Source: Clonostachys chloroleuca
Lineage: Eukaryota; Ascomycota; Sordariomycetes; Hypocreales; Bionectriaceae
Reading direction: 5' to 3'
Length of the DNA: 64,000 nt
Assembly: GCA_037952775.1 (NCBI GenBank)
Contig: JBANAY010000003.1
Coordinates: 18,042,001 to 18,106,000, forward strand
Shown here: piece after piece, positions 23,701-34,513 of the stretch
Numbering within the stretch: position 1 is the first letter of the stretch
How the letters are laid out: each line of letters begins with the position of its first letter
Made by a program: the position numbers and the translations under genes
The notes under the pieces: model-generated
Database searches by the model: none
What the model was told of the DNA's origin: nothing
The model's input: only the letters and a program-made list of their open reading frames with translations

Positions 23701-26700
23701 CATGGCACAGGTTGAAAGTCCGCCTTGACTTGTTGAGTGCCACATTCCGGCATCTGTTGGGCTCATTCGCGTTCGTATGTAGGGAGACACGCAATGAGAA
23801 GAGAGTGCTGGGTTGCATTCTGTGAGTTGCCCCTCATCTTGATATTGGGTGGCCCAGCTGAATAGCGGAGAGCATTGATTGCAGGCGGCAAGACGCATTA
23901 TGGGCATGCGCCTGGCTAATTCTCCTGTCACAAATCATGGTGGCTGCAGGAAGCAAGGAAGTAGCCTGCAGCGACTTGCAGCCATCCCTCCAATGCCGTC
24001 GCTCGGATCAAGAGGTTTGGGGTAATTGGCAGGAGTTTTGACCAAGAGGCGAATGACTCTGAATCAGTCATTACGTCGATGACAATGTCAACCACGGCAT
24101 TGGTAAGGGGCAAAGTGGAATGATGACGGTGGCGGCGCCTTTGACGCCTGGTGGGTGAAGCCAGAGTTGATGGCGCTCAAGCCCATTTGAGTCTTGGCTG
24201 TGACTACTATTCGCGGATGCAGCCAGGTGGCCGGCACATCACAGGAGGAGTTGGTGGCGTCCTGGCCAATCTGGCTGTTGGTGCCCTTCCCTATCGGTCC
24301 CAATCCGAAGATCTACTTTACGCCGCGCGCACATCACTTCATGCCATGTCACCCAATGCGCGGCCATCCGCCTTTTAACCCCGTTATCCTTAATATCCGT
24401 AGCCGAGATCAACGCAGCCAACGCTTCGCATCCTATGTATGCAGGTAGGGTGGTGGCTACAGCCAGTCTAATATGACTGGTTTGTGATGTGTGTTTTACA
24501 TGTGCATTCGAAGGAACAGGTGGAATTACCCGTGGTTGAACAGCATAAACACCAATCCAAAGCGAACACCCCCGATAGACTGGGCGACGGACGAATGATT
24601 GGTCACCAGAAGAAAAAAGAGAACAAAGTGCGCATGCGACTGTGCCTATCATCCAATCCTACGCACTCTCCGCCCCCCCTGCAGGGCGAGAATGTGGTCG
24701 CTGTAGTAGCAATTTAGGATGCCTAACGGCTCCTAAACGTTTTAGCGACAGGGCTAGTGCCCCCACCGTGAACCCTGCGACATCTCGGCCTCCCGAGGGA
24801 GGGCATCGAGTGTGTGTGGTTGCGTGCTCATAGCGAGATTGATTCGGTTGACCATGTTCGCAGGATGGAGGAGTAGGTTTCTAATGACAGATCCCCTCGT
24901 GGGCGAGCGGCTGCCGAAGAAGCTTGGACGCGATGATGGGCATAACCACGCCTCCCTCAGCTATTAATAACTGGCAGAAGATCGCAAGCTCTAGGTATCG
25001 TCTACCTAATTTTGGGGCTTCCGAGGCGTATGAGAGGCGATGCATCACTGTCGGATGACTGGCTGTCGGTTTGATTCCTCCCTCCTGGTGGGAGTCTTAC
25101 GCCAGCCACCCTGATTTTCGGGAAGCCTCTCAATTGGTAACGGGCACCTTGACCAAAAAGAACTCGAGCTGCAGAGGTGTTTCAACTCATATGTCTTAGA
25201 ACAGGCTGAGACGTGCATCGCCCGGGGGCTGCACTCTTTTGATTAGAATAGGCCATAGACTCTCAACACCATAGACGATTCTTCCAGGCTCACCTCCGAT
25301 AGTAGTAGCTATTACGCACTCGCACGCAGGCACGCGCGCACATATGCACCAATTTGCGGTATGACCTCTGATGCAAGGTACTGGGAGAACGTCCCACCGA
25401 GGCGCGCGCTGGCATGCATAGGCATGCATGCTACATCAGAGCTGCGCTTTGCTTTTGGGTCTCTTCTCGCTTCTGCATCCGTCAAAGCGTACGCACATGT
25501 TCAGTTTGGGGTCTATCTCGATTTCTCGATGTTACCTTGCCTCCGCCTAGGCGGAACTCGTACGACGACGGTCAACCTAGCTCGACGCAATTGCATGCTG
25601 GCCGAGTTGTACTGCAGGGGCGGGCTGGAAGGTGACTGTCTCACAACAGGCAGGTTGATTCACGCTGCGCAGAGCGCTGTTCGCTCATTTCATTCGCCGC
25701 ACACGGCAAGCGATTATGAGGTAGGGAGGTCGTTATCTTGTTCGGGAAGACGGTACAGAGCTCTCTGTCAGAGGGGACCTGGTGCACGCCGTTCATTGGC
25801 GATCCTGTTCCTGTCGTGCATAAGACATTCGGCGGAACTGAGTACACGAGCCATGCCATGGTTACGTGGTGCTTCACTGGCTGTGCTTCTTCCTCGTGGA
25901 CTTATGCTGTGCTTGCACCACTGCCGGAGCCGCCCAGATGCACTTGCCTCCCGTACCTAGCCCAAGAACGCAGATCTGCATCGTAGTGAACATCTCTCAC
26001 GCTGGGCAAGTCTTACCTGGGGCTGGCTTGGGCAGCGCAGTGCTCTCTAGCGGTATGGCGGCCCTAATTACAGCAGGACCCTGTTCACTCATTCCAGGTA
26101 GATTAGCTGACCTCTCCGCACACGACCACCACGGGCTCGGGCATGGCAAGGCCAGGTACTTAGCTGGTAGTAGCTCGAAAAGAAATGAAGCCTTTCGGTG
26201 GGAGGGCAGGCAAAGCCCTGGCCGCTGGACTGACTTAGGCGCAGTGCAAATACAAACAAAATAAAGCACCCCGCCGCACCATTGGCCTAGTGCGCGCTGT
26301 GGCGTGTCCATATCAGATCCCCGTTCGTAGTGACTTGGTACCTGAGGTTAGTTGTCCAATGTGGAAGGCAGGTGCTGGGATTAGCCTACTATGGGCCCAC
26401 CTCTCCTTCCCTAGAGCGCCCCCTGTCAAGTCACCCGCTTGCTCACTCTCCCACTCCCATGCGTTCTTGGCTTTGCCCATGGGCCACTACGGACAGGACG
26501 GACGAGGATGGGCCAGGCCTAATTTTCTCCCCTTCCCAGCTGGACTGGACCGACTTCTGGGTACGTAGTACGTCGTCCAAGGGCCCTTCATTTCTTCATC
26601 AATTCGAGGCGCGGCTTTCTTCCCCTTCTGTGCCTCCTTCTCTCCTACCATTCTCTCGTTTTCACGGCTTCGAGATCCGGCTGTCGTACACTCGTTCTCG

Positions 26701-27467
26701 CACTTTCTCTGGACTTCTCGATACCGACACTAATCGTCATTTTTTGGGCTTGCCGCTCTTTCGAAGAGTAACCCGCCTTGCACAACGTCCCTCTCCCGTT
26801 CGGTACCTTTTACTCGTGGCCCGCCCACTCGCACGCCCCCCCCCCCCCCGAGGATCATCGAAAAAGAAAAAGCAAAGGACAGGAGAGCAGAAAAAAAAGC
26901 AAACAAAGGCAAGGAGGCTGAGAGACGTTTTCCACCTACTCTCTCTTTTTTTAATCCACGGAACCCCCCGATCTTGGGAGATTATCACCCTGCAACCCTT
27001 TTCCGGCATTTGGCCTCTACTACAGGAGACTTCAGCTTTCTTTGGTCGGCCGTGCGACGTTCAGCTCATCATTCCCCCTGATCCCCCGCAAGGAGACCTG
27101 CCTTTGGATGGCGCTCAACCTCCGTTTATGAGTTCGACTGCACCCGATGTTCTCAGGTACATGACGGAGAGTTCAGATTCCTTTGAATTGTTGTGATAGC
27201 CCTCTTGAAGAAAGTCAATTGTACGTGTGCACCTATAATATCGCCAGTTGAGCCGGATGGTTTAAATCCCATCATCTCTAGCTGGTTCAACATTCTTGCA
27301 CGGGAACTGTCGAAGCTGACCAACTATTGCCTGGATAGGGATTCGAAATCGAACCACATTGATTACAGTGTCGAGCGTCACATGAAATTAGTCTGAGGAG
27401 TGCTGATCCTATCCTCACCAACATTATTTATACCATCAGCATCGCCCACTTCTAATTTCATAGCAAC
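20780..27467. other. 6.7-kb gene-free interval
   Basis: Starts with the A-rich 3' UTR of the transporter. None of the many short open frames has motifs or coherent splicing. From about 26550 the strand becomes pyrimidine-rich and includes a C14 run. The 26330-27196 open frame has low-complexity composition and ends 270 bases before the 27468 start, so it reads as leader sequence of the next gene, not protein. uORFs or leader introns are possible. Confidence 0.55.
26836..26849 (+). repeat. C14 homopolymer in the leader of the 27468 gene
   Basis: Fourteen consecutive C directly followed by a purine-rich segment (about 26860-26920). It lies about 620 bases upstream of the start codon. Length may vary between strains or be misassembled. 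Confidence 0.8.
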
Positions 27468-30400
27468 ATGCATCGTCTCCGAGGAAAGAAGAAGGCTCAG
27501 GAGGAGATTGTCCCTCCTCGGCCTTCGGTCGAATCAGACCAGTCAGGTCCTTTCAAAATGTTTGGCCGGTCGAAAAAGGTGGTGGAGGAGCCCAAGCTGG
27601 AGATCGATCTTGCCACAGCCCTTCCCTCGAGCGATGACTTCAGAACCAGCTTGTTGATGACAGGACTTTCGGCTCGGTTTTCCATGCTGCGGGAGCAGGA
27701 TGACCCTTCTAGTAAGCTTGGAAAGGCTAGCGACGACAGCGTGCTGTTTCCCAGGCGACAGTCAAGGCTGGATTTCGGACTGAACACCGGTTTGACCGAC
27801 ATTGCGGAGGTTGCTTCTATCAGATCCAACACCTATGCTCGGTTAGAAGGTGGATATATACCGGACGATGTTCCCACGACCCCCACGAGCATGATGAACC
27901 GAGGGAAGCAGGTGGAGGGAAACAACCTATTCGGCGGTAGACAAAAGATTTACAAGATATCGGGCACAGGATCCACCAAGTCTGTACATCTTTCAGGGCG
28001 CGCGCTCTATGAGGATGATGTGGCTATGTCTTCTTTTCAAAAATGGAGACAAACTGAGAGAGGGAAGTCGTCTCTTGACGGGCACGACGAGTCAGCCGAT
28101 AATGTAGATACATTTGATCTTGGCCCGGAGTCACCATTCCGACAGGATTTTAACAAAAGACGAGAGACGAACTCGACAACCTCGTCGGTGCCCTCAGCGG
28201 CTCGAAATTCCACCGCTGCCACGTCTGTTGCATCATCGCAGCCAGCATCTTCTCTGAAAGACTGGCAACCTTCTACGACAGCCGCACAACACTCGAATAG
28301 CTCAACACCTCAGGTCGAGCGGAGTGTCACACGAACACGCCGGTTGTATGAGCAGAGCTTGACACAAGACCTCCAGGAACACCAATCATCAGCTCTTTCC
28401 CGCATTGATACACTGTCCCGCCAACGCCACTTCAGCAGGACGCCTGATCTCACTCCTGGGGCCCCGTCACCAACCAGCGCCACTTACAACGAGCGAGCCA
28501 TAACTCAGCAACGATCGATCCTCACCAAAGCGAGCGCGCCGAACCTTCGCTCATTCAGTCCACCGAACACTGGTGGTTCGCAGCATGGCACAATCCCCAA
28601 GCTGCCGAAGATGGAGACGAGGCAGGGATTTACAACTTCACCTCCTTTGAGTCCACCAATCAGCGAAACTGGTGAACCACAATCATTTGCCTCACTTCCA
28701 AACGATGCTGGAAAGCCCTCAGGACATAGCTACTTCAGCCGACCAACACAGCAATACGACGAGGGAAAGTTTGCCCAGCGCCAACGACAACTTCAGCAAG
28801 CGAGCGAGCCAACCTCGACGCAAATCCGAAGAGAGTCTGGTGCATCGACGCCTACTAGTCGCTCACGATCTTCTTCGTCAGTCTACCGAGTGCCAGCCGA
28901 AAAGACAGAGGTCGGATTTATCCGACCAGAGCCAACTGTGACAGAAGAAGCCACTGTCACCTCATTCTTAGATATGGGTGATGATGATGAGTCGATCGAG
29001 CCTGCACCTATACCAGCCAGGCATTCTGATCACAGACCTGCTCCAGTGCAAATAGAGCGACCAGCAGATATTGAACACCCTGCTCTGAGGAAGGCGAGCA
29101 TTCCTTCTCCTCTTCCACTCATCCAGGGAGGTGACGAAGCACCCAATGCCAAGGATTCCGAAACCGAATCCCCTGAGGACTCTCCGACCTTGGGTCCTGT
29201 CTCGGGTCTCAGTGGAATGGTGCGTCAGCATCTACGAACCACCAGTAACACATCATCTGCATATGATGATGAAGACGACATGGATGATCGGGCTTCTACA
29301 CAGTCACCCACTGCTGAGCGGCCAAATCATTTGATGCCGACTATGCCATCTCGAATCAACACATCAAGAGAAAACTCGTCGGCCATGCCATCATCTGGAA
29401 GCATTAGAACTCCCACTAGTCCTGCAATGCCCACACCATTTCAGCCTCGTCAAACTCCTCAGGCACCCCAGCATCCTCCTCCATTGCCTCCTTCCCAACA
29501 CACTCATTCAGACTCTCTTCCGGATAATGGGGCACCAAGACAGTCACAGGAATATGACGAGTTCGCCCGCCACTTGGCAGATGGTGCTCGCCGGGTTCGC
29601 GAACGACTGACATCTTACGTTGAATCCGACCACAGCCGATCGTCTTCACCAGCTCCCACTCCTGCTTCCAGCCAGGAAGCATATCATCCCCCACGTGGAT
29701 CGAGCCTTCGTCGCCCTGAACGTAGCAGAGCAACCTCAACCGAAGGAGAGCGGTCCTCGAGGGACCACAGTCAGTCAAGGGCTATGAAGTTGCTGGGACT
29801 TGGCTTGACTCACCAATCGACTTCGCCGCCTCTGCCCAACCATCCGGCGTTTGAGAACAGTGATGCTACCGCCAATGAACCTGCGCGAAGGACTTCGGAG
29901 GAACAAGAGGCTGGAGATGACAAGGGAGAACCTGTCCATGCCGGCCTGAAGGCCTTCCGCCAGGCGCGACGAGAATTGCAGAGAATGAAGGAAAAGGAGG
30001 TTCAGCAGAGGTATCAGGGCCCTTCGGACTCGCGCCCCTCTCCTAATGGCCAAGTCCTTGACCCGCCCAACCACATGCCGCCCCCTCCTCCCTCCCAACA
30101 ACGATCACCTGCCCCCAACGGATGGCAAGATCGCAACGGACCTCCAGTATCGTATAATCGAATGTCAAACGAGGATCGTAGGAATGGCAGTAGGTCAAGG
30201 ACCGGCAGTGTCGGCCCGTATGATCGAGACAGAAGTGGCTCGGAAACAAGCAATTATGGCCCTCCTCGACCTCGTCAGACATCGTCGCCGTATGGTGATT
30301 ATGAGCGCCCCTATAGCCCAGCCATGAATGGAGTGCCTCCACAGGGCTATGGCCAACGGCCGTCGGGCACGCCCGACTACAGACGACAGATGGGTATGGC

Positions 30401-30800
30401 TTCAAACGCAAGTTCTAGAGACACTTCGCCAGCTAGAAGTCCATATCCTCGCCCCTCCACTGGGAATAGCGGACCCATGGGTATGAGGCAAGGGCCAGGG
30501 GCCAGCCCCAATGCCATGGGATCTGCTCCCCCATTACCTCCCATCAATCCAAGACGAAAGAACCAGGGAAGCGACGTCGGGCGGGATGGCCCTCTAAACA
30601 TGCCAATGCCCGACAAACCCATGTCCGGACGGCCCCCTGTTCGAATGCCCGACGAAGAGACCAACCCTATTAATTTCAGACAGAGGCTTCGCAAGGTAAC
30701 CAGCGAGGGCAATGGTCTCCGCGGTCAAGTGAATCGATCAAGCCCTCCTCGCGATGGCATGCCCCGAATGCCAGTTTCGGGGATGGGAGGGATGAAATAA
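27468..30800 (+). CDS. Large disordered conserved fungal protein (1110 aa)
   Basis: Single exon; the ATG at 27468 starts a basic N-terminus (MHRLRGKKK). The first 140 residues hold the only well-ordered-looking blocks, DFRTSLLMTGLSARFSMLRE and SVLFPRRQSRLDFGL...TDIAEVASIRS, which I recall as strongly conserved in Pezizomycotina homologues. The rest is Ser/Thr/Pro/Gln-rich with many SP/TP sites. Two possible short helical stretches stand out: DEFARHLADGARRVRERLTS (about 695-715) and AGLKAFRQARRELQRMKEKE (about 825-844, coiled-coil-like). The C-terminus is Pro/Gly/Met-rich with NPINFRQRLRKVTSEGNGLR near the end. No enzymatic domain is visible. A scaffold or signalling role is possible but not shown. 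Confidence 0.85.
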   Translation: MHRLRGKKKAQEEIVPPRPSVESDQSGPFKMFGRSKKVVEEPKLEIDLATALPSSDDFRTSLLMTGLSARFSMLREQDDPSSKLGKASDDSVLFPRRQSRLDFGLNTGLTDIAEVASIRSNTYARLEGGYIPDDVPTTPTSMMNRGKQVEGNNLFGGRQKIYKISGTGSTKSVHLSGRALYEDDVAMSSFQKWRQTERGKSSLDGHDESADNVDTFDLGPESPFRQDFNKRRETNSTTSSVPSAARNSTAATSVASSQPASSLKDWQPSTTAAQHSNSSTPQVERSVTRTRRLYEQSLTQDLQEHQSSALSRIDTLSRQRHFSRTPDLTPGAPSPTSATYNERAITQQRSILTKASAPNLRSFSPPNTGGSQHGTIPKLPKMETRQGFTTSPPLSPPISETGEPQSFASLPNDAGKPSGHSYFSRPTQQYDEGKFAQRQRQLQQASEPTSTQIRRESGASTPTSRSRSSSSVYRVPAEKTEVGFIRPEPTVTEEATVTSFLDMGDDDESIEPAPIPARHSDHRPAPVQIERPADIEHPALRKASIPSPLPLIQGGDEAPNAKDSETESPEDSPTLGPVSGLSGMVRQHLRTTSNTSSAYDDEDDMDDRASTQSPTAERPNHLMPTMPSRINTSRENSSAMPSSGSIRTPTSPAMPTPFQPRQTPQAPQHPPPLPPSQHTHSDSLPDNGAPRQSQEYDEFARHLADGARRVRERLTSYVESDHSRSSSPAPTPASSQEAYHPPRGSSLRRPERSRATSTEGERSSRDHSQSRAMKLLGLGLTHQSTSPPLPNHPAFENSDATANEPARRTSEEQEAGDDKGEPVHAGLKAFRQARRELQRMKEKEVQQRYQGPSDSRPSPNGQVLDPPNHMPPPPPSQQRSPAPNGWQDRNGPPVSYNRMSNEDRRNGSRSRTGSVGPYDRDRSGSETSNYGPPRPRQTSSPYGDYERPYSPAMNGVPPQGYGQRPSGTPDYRRQMGMASNASSRDTSPARSPYPRPSTGNSGPMGMRQGPGASPNAMGSAPPLPPINPRRKNQGSDVGRDGPLNMPMPDKPMSGRPPVRMPDEETNPINFRQRLRKVTSEGNGLRGQVNRSSPPRDGMPRMPVSGMGGMK

Positions 30801-31752
30801 TTCCACATACCTAATGCTTCTCTCTACTTCTTGCCGACCCGCAATATTTGGCGAGAATGACTGGCAATGCCACGAATATAGGGGTGGTTTTTACATATAC
30901 GGCAACACGTTGCCCTTTCTAACTCAGGTGAACGGCCTGGGCTTCATTTAAACATATTTCCTTCCCTTGGTACATACCCGGACACTGTCTTCACTCTCTG
31001 TTTCCGTTTTCTTCATAATTGTTTATGTATAGGATGATCATTTGGCGTTTTAACATTGTACGGTTGGCCGAGAGTGGAGTCGGGCATGGCTCGCATTCCG
31101 ACAAAGGTTGACCGCCATATAACCAACTACATGGGAGCCATTGGAGAAAGGAATCAAATGTGTATTTCTTGGCGCGACACAATATTTTGCATGGAGTTGG
31201 GGTTCTGAAAGCACGGGCAAAGGAGGCTTGTAAGCCAGCCATACAGGAGGGCCCTCATTATATTATTACCCTGGTACTACTAGTTATTAGTACATGATTG
31301 AATTCTAAAATAAGAATAATCAATTGGAACACTTGCTTGGTCTCGGTGACATTACGATAAAGAGTCTCATGGGTGGAGGGATTGATATTTGGTTTGAGAT
31401 GCGTAGTATGTTAAGACTACTATTGAACAGTTCACGTCAAGCATGAACATGCGAGACAATTATCATCTCGTCATTTCTTATTTACTTACTATTCATGATG
31501 TGATTGTCAAACACAGAACATTGAACTAATTGCATATTAGAAGTTCGGGGCACGGTGCTATGTGCTGTGCTCTCAGCACTGCCAAATCTCTCCTAGGAAC
31601 CGGAAACATTTGACTATGTAGTCCAAATTAACAAAGGAACAGACCTGATCGATATTAGGTTATTCTTTAGTTGCCAGCGTTGACTTGATCTCATGACCCC
31701 TGAACGATTCTCTCAAGCAGATTAGCCGACTTTGGCAAAAAAAAGTGAAATA
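30801..31752. other. Intergenic, 3' flank with AT-rich patch
   Basis: 3' UTR of the large disordered protein, then an A/T-rich patch at about 31255-31330. No supportable gene. The tRNA terminator lies at its right end. Confidence 0.6.
31737..31744 (-). terminator. RNA polymerase III terminator of tRNA-Tyr
   Basis: Eight A on the + strand, i.e. T8 on the transcribed-sense strand, nine bases after the tRNA 3' end. Confidence 0.8.
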
Positions 31753-31841
31753 TCTCGAAGAGCGGAGTCGAACCGCTGACATCCAGATATGCTTTCCAAC
31801 GATTACAGTCTGGCGCCATAAACCAACTAGACGACTTCGAG
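31753..31841 (-). tRNA. tRNA-Tyr (anticodon GTA) with intron
   Basis: Read on the minus strand, the acceptor stem CTCGAAG/CTTCGAG closes fully with discriminator A. The D loop contains AGTTGG. The anticodon stem is CCAGA/TCTGG. The T arm is AGCGG-TTCGACT-CCGCT. The anticodon loop begins CTGTA, giving GTA (+ strand 31804-31806), and about 14 extra bases follow the base 3' of the anticodon, the standard place for a nuclear tRNA intron. Eukaryotic tRNA-Tyr genes normally carry such an intron. The CCA end is not encoded, as expected. Confidence 0.93.
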
Positions 31842-32426
31842 TTATTTGCTTGTGGGGTTGGCGACCTTCCTGTTGGCAATCATTGAGAGTCCAAGAGAGC
31901 GCGCCTGGATTGTATCGTGCACCGGACGATGATGGGGATGGATGCAAGTGGCTGTTTCAAGGAACTATGCTCTGCCTGGTATTTTCACCTGGTTGTCTTC
32001 ACATGTCTGCGGAACAAACCCTAGCTGTAATGTAATCTACGGCAAAATAAAGTCCCTGACATGGCTGTTTGCCGAAAAATTCAAGACATCATCAGTCCAT
32101 TCTGGCCAGGGAGCATAACACGTACCGAGTCGATGACAGTTGTGCCAGAAACAGGGCTGTGGGAGGAGGTCTTGGTATAACCACATTAGGAAGTGGAGTG
32201 GTATCGAAGTAACGTTCCCCTCAGCCTTTCACATGAAAAGCTGCCGCATCCCTCTTCTCTCTCTCTCTCCTGCACCGTGACTCAGACTGCAGCAATAAAC
32301 TCAAAACTGTTCATCCAAGGGGGCGTGCATCAACAGCTGTCGCACCACTCCTACGTCCCGGCAGACTACTTACAGGAATAAATTACAAAACATAAAAGAC
32401 TAGGCGTGGGCGGCTCGGGAAACGCC
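31842..32426. other. Intergenic between tRNA-Tyr and GNAT gene
   Basis: Upstream flank of the tRNA and promoter/leader of the acetyltransferase (CT-rich at about 32240-32280). No gene supportable. Confidence 0.6.
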
Positions 32427-33204
32427 ATGGCATTCATCAGGCAGTACCGCCCGTCAGACTTTGACGACATGGCAAACATTGTAAGTTGATCATCACACAC
32501 CCACATCACACACAACTAGCCTACCTCTACCTCTTCCCGCGCTCTCGAGGGTTAACGATCGTCCGGGGGGGTTGGGGCTGGCTCAACAGTGCCGGATGAC
32601 GCTGGCCCCCGACCTGACGGGCTCAGAGGCGGCCTGGCGGCTGGCGCCGTACATCTGGACGCACCAGTACACGCACCTCTCGCCCGCGACGTGCTTCGTG
32701 GTCGACGACGGGGCGGGCAGGGCGGTGGGGTACTGCATCGGGTGCCCGAGCGTGGATGCCTTCGTGGAGGGCTACGGGCGGTACGTGGACGAGGTGCTGG
32801 AGCCGTCGGCCGAGGTGGTGCGGCCGGGGGACGTGGCGGGCGCGAGGGAGCCGTGGCTGCTCGCCGACAGTGGGAAGATCAACGAGACGTGCCTGGCGCA
32901 GACGGCGTACAACCCGCGGTGGCTGCTGGTGGAGGGCAACGAGGACGTGCTGGGCGAGGGGTACCGGGCGACGATGCACGTCGACCTGCTGGAGTCGTGG
33001 CAGGGAAAGGGCTGGGGCCGGAGGCTGGTCGAGCGGTTCGTGAAGGAGGTGAGGGCGCGGAGGGCGGGCGACTGCAGGGGGATCGGCATCGGGGTCGCGA
33101 GCTCCAACCGGAAGGTGGTTGCGTTCTACGAGAAGCTGGGGTTCCGGGAGTGGGAGGAGAAGGACCCTGAGGCGAGCGGGATCCGCATGGTGAAAGACCT
33201 GTGA
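32427..33204 (+). CDS. GNAT-family N-acetyltransferase (222 aa)
   Basis: Model: join(32427..32480,32590..33204). A short first exon encodes MAFIRQYRPSDFDDMANI, the usual GNAT N-terminus. It splices in phase 0 over a 109-nt intron (GTAAGT...CAACAG) to CRMTLAPDLTGSEAAWRLA. Motif A is WQGKGWGRRLVERF (about 149-162), matching the Q/RxxGxG/A acetyl-CoA pyrophosphate loop. It is followed by GIGVASSNRKVVAFYEKLGF, the motif B region with the conserved N...A..FYEKLGF. GNAT enzymes transfer acetyl from acetyl-CoA to an amine; the acceptor cannot be predicted. The coding sequence is very GC-rich at third positions compared with its AT-richer flanks, a feature shared in this window with the secreted-protein gene at 9182. 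Confidence 0.9.
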
Positions 33205-34408
33205 TGATGTGGAGGTGGCGAGGTTTTAGGTTGATCTTGTGTAAGCCGGTGTGGGCTTTGAGTGAGGCAACTTGAGGAGTGACTGGGTGTGACGAGTGAG
33301 AGCTGCGCCTGGAGATGATCAAAATGTCAACGTGACTGATGCCTTGGTGCATTACGACTGTTGTAAGACACTGACATCATTTGGCTGCTTTTTGCATTCG
33401 TAAGGCTGCTCTCTGGTTGGCTTGTATTTTAATTGCTGCCAAGCCTGAATGGAGAAGCATTATTACATAGCTACTTACTTGCTATAAGGGGACTAACATG
33501 ACGATGGTTTTCTTTGACGTCAAGTGAATTAGCACGTGGCGAGGCAAAAGCGCATTCCTTTTTTGGATCAGTATGGGGTTTGTATTCCACATTTTCCATT
33601 TATTCCTGTAAATCGATTTTACACTAAATCCGATCGTCGGAGGAGCACGAGTTTGGCTTTGTGCCCCGGTCCTCGAACTAAATTGGTGCGGGAGGAATTA
33701 AGAAAGAAAAATGAGGCAAGATCAACACCGACTCCCCATTCTCTTCTGTGTACCAAACTCGTAGAACGCCTGCAAAATCCCCCAAAGGTATCTGCTGGTT
33801 TTTTTTTCTTCCTCTCTCGTTTATATTGTACATATTTCTTTCCTCATTGTAGATCGATTACCGTCTTTCCATTTGTGAAGGAAAAAGAATAAGGAGAAAA
33901 ATGAGAAAAATTCAAAGCTTGACATGAACTGAATCAACCTTGACGGGTTACTCCTTGGGAAAAGCGGCAGAAAATTGAGTTGAGAGCAGAAGGGAGAAAA
34001 AAACGTCGCGGTGCGTAACAAAAAAGTAAAGGGTATCGTCGCCGGAAGCCTGTAAAAAAGCATTCGTCATATAATTCGTACAAGAAACAAAGTCGTTATC
34101 GAAAATTCGGGAGCTGAGCTGACAGAATCGCCGGAAGCCGAGTAAAACAGGATAGAAGAAACATGATCGAAGGAAAGCACATGTTCTTTTTTGAGATTTT
34201 TCCGATTTTTTTTCTAGGGCTTTTTTCTTTTACTTTTTGGATTCGGTTCTCACATAAAGTCCCCAATCGGTTGACTTCTTGTAGAAGGACTGTGACCTCT
34301 TGAACGCTGTGAATCATGTTAGAGGGCTGGCTTGAAGGTGTGGTTAGAGTAGAGAATCATACTGGATAGAGGGAGCAGGTTCCACGAGGGCACAGAGGGA
34401 CCAGGTCC
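33205..34408. other. Intergenic between convergent GNAT and microprotein genes
   Basis: Contains the 3' flanks of both neighbours. 33690-34330 is A-rich on the + strand. No coding feature supportable. Confidence 0.55.
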
Positions 34409-34513
34409 TTAGGTGAGAGGGCAGTCGTTGCACTGCTTGTGGCCACAGCCGGTGCAGGTGGTGCTGATGACAATCATGCCACCACACTTGCAGCAGTACT
34501 CGAAGGCAGGCAT
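34409..34513 (-). CDS. Cysteine-rich zinc-ribbon-like microprotein (34 aa)
   Basis: A 35-codon frame, too short for usual gene finders: ATG at 34513, TAA at 34409. The protein begins MPAFEYCCKCGG and ends TCTGCGHKQCNDCPLT. Seven Cys (7, 8, 10, 20, 23, 28, 31) and His25 form a CxCGG...CxxCGHxxCxxC pattern suited to binding zinc or another metal. I recall similar CGHKxCxxC ends in fungal proteins, but name no family. Support for expression: the leader (34514-34680 read in minus sense) is strongly CT-rich, ends in a C/A-rich run directly before GTCGAC-ATG, and a TATATTAA box lies about 190 bases upstream. This is the architecture of well expressed fungal genes. A longer product through an upstream exon is possible but not needed. 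Confidence 0.65.
   Translation of the reverse strand: MPAFEYCCKCGGMIVISTTCTGCGHKQCNDCPLT

Noticed and set aside
25361..25960. 199-codon plus-strand open frame
   Set aside because: Arg/Cys/Leu-rich with no domain pattern; GC-rich stretch yields frames on several strands.
26330..27196. 288-codon open frame before the large disordered protein gene
   Set aside because: Low-complexity translation of a pyrimidine-rich leader with a C14 run; not continuous with the 27468 frame.
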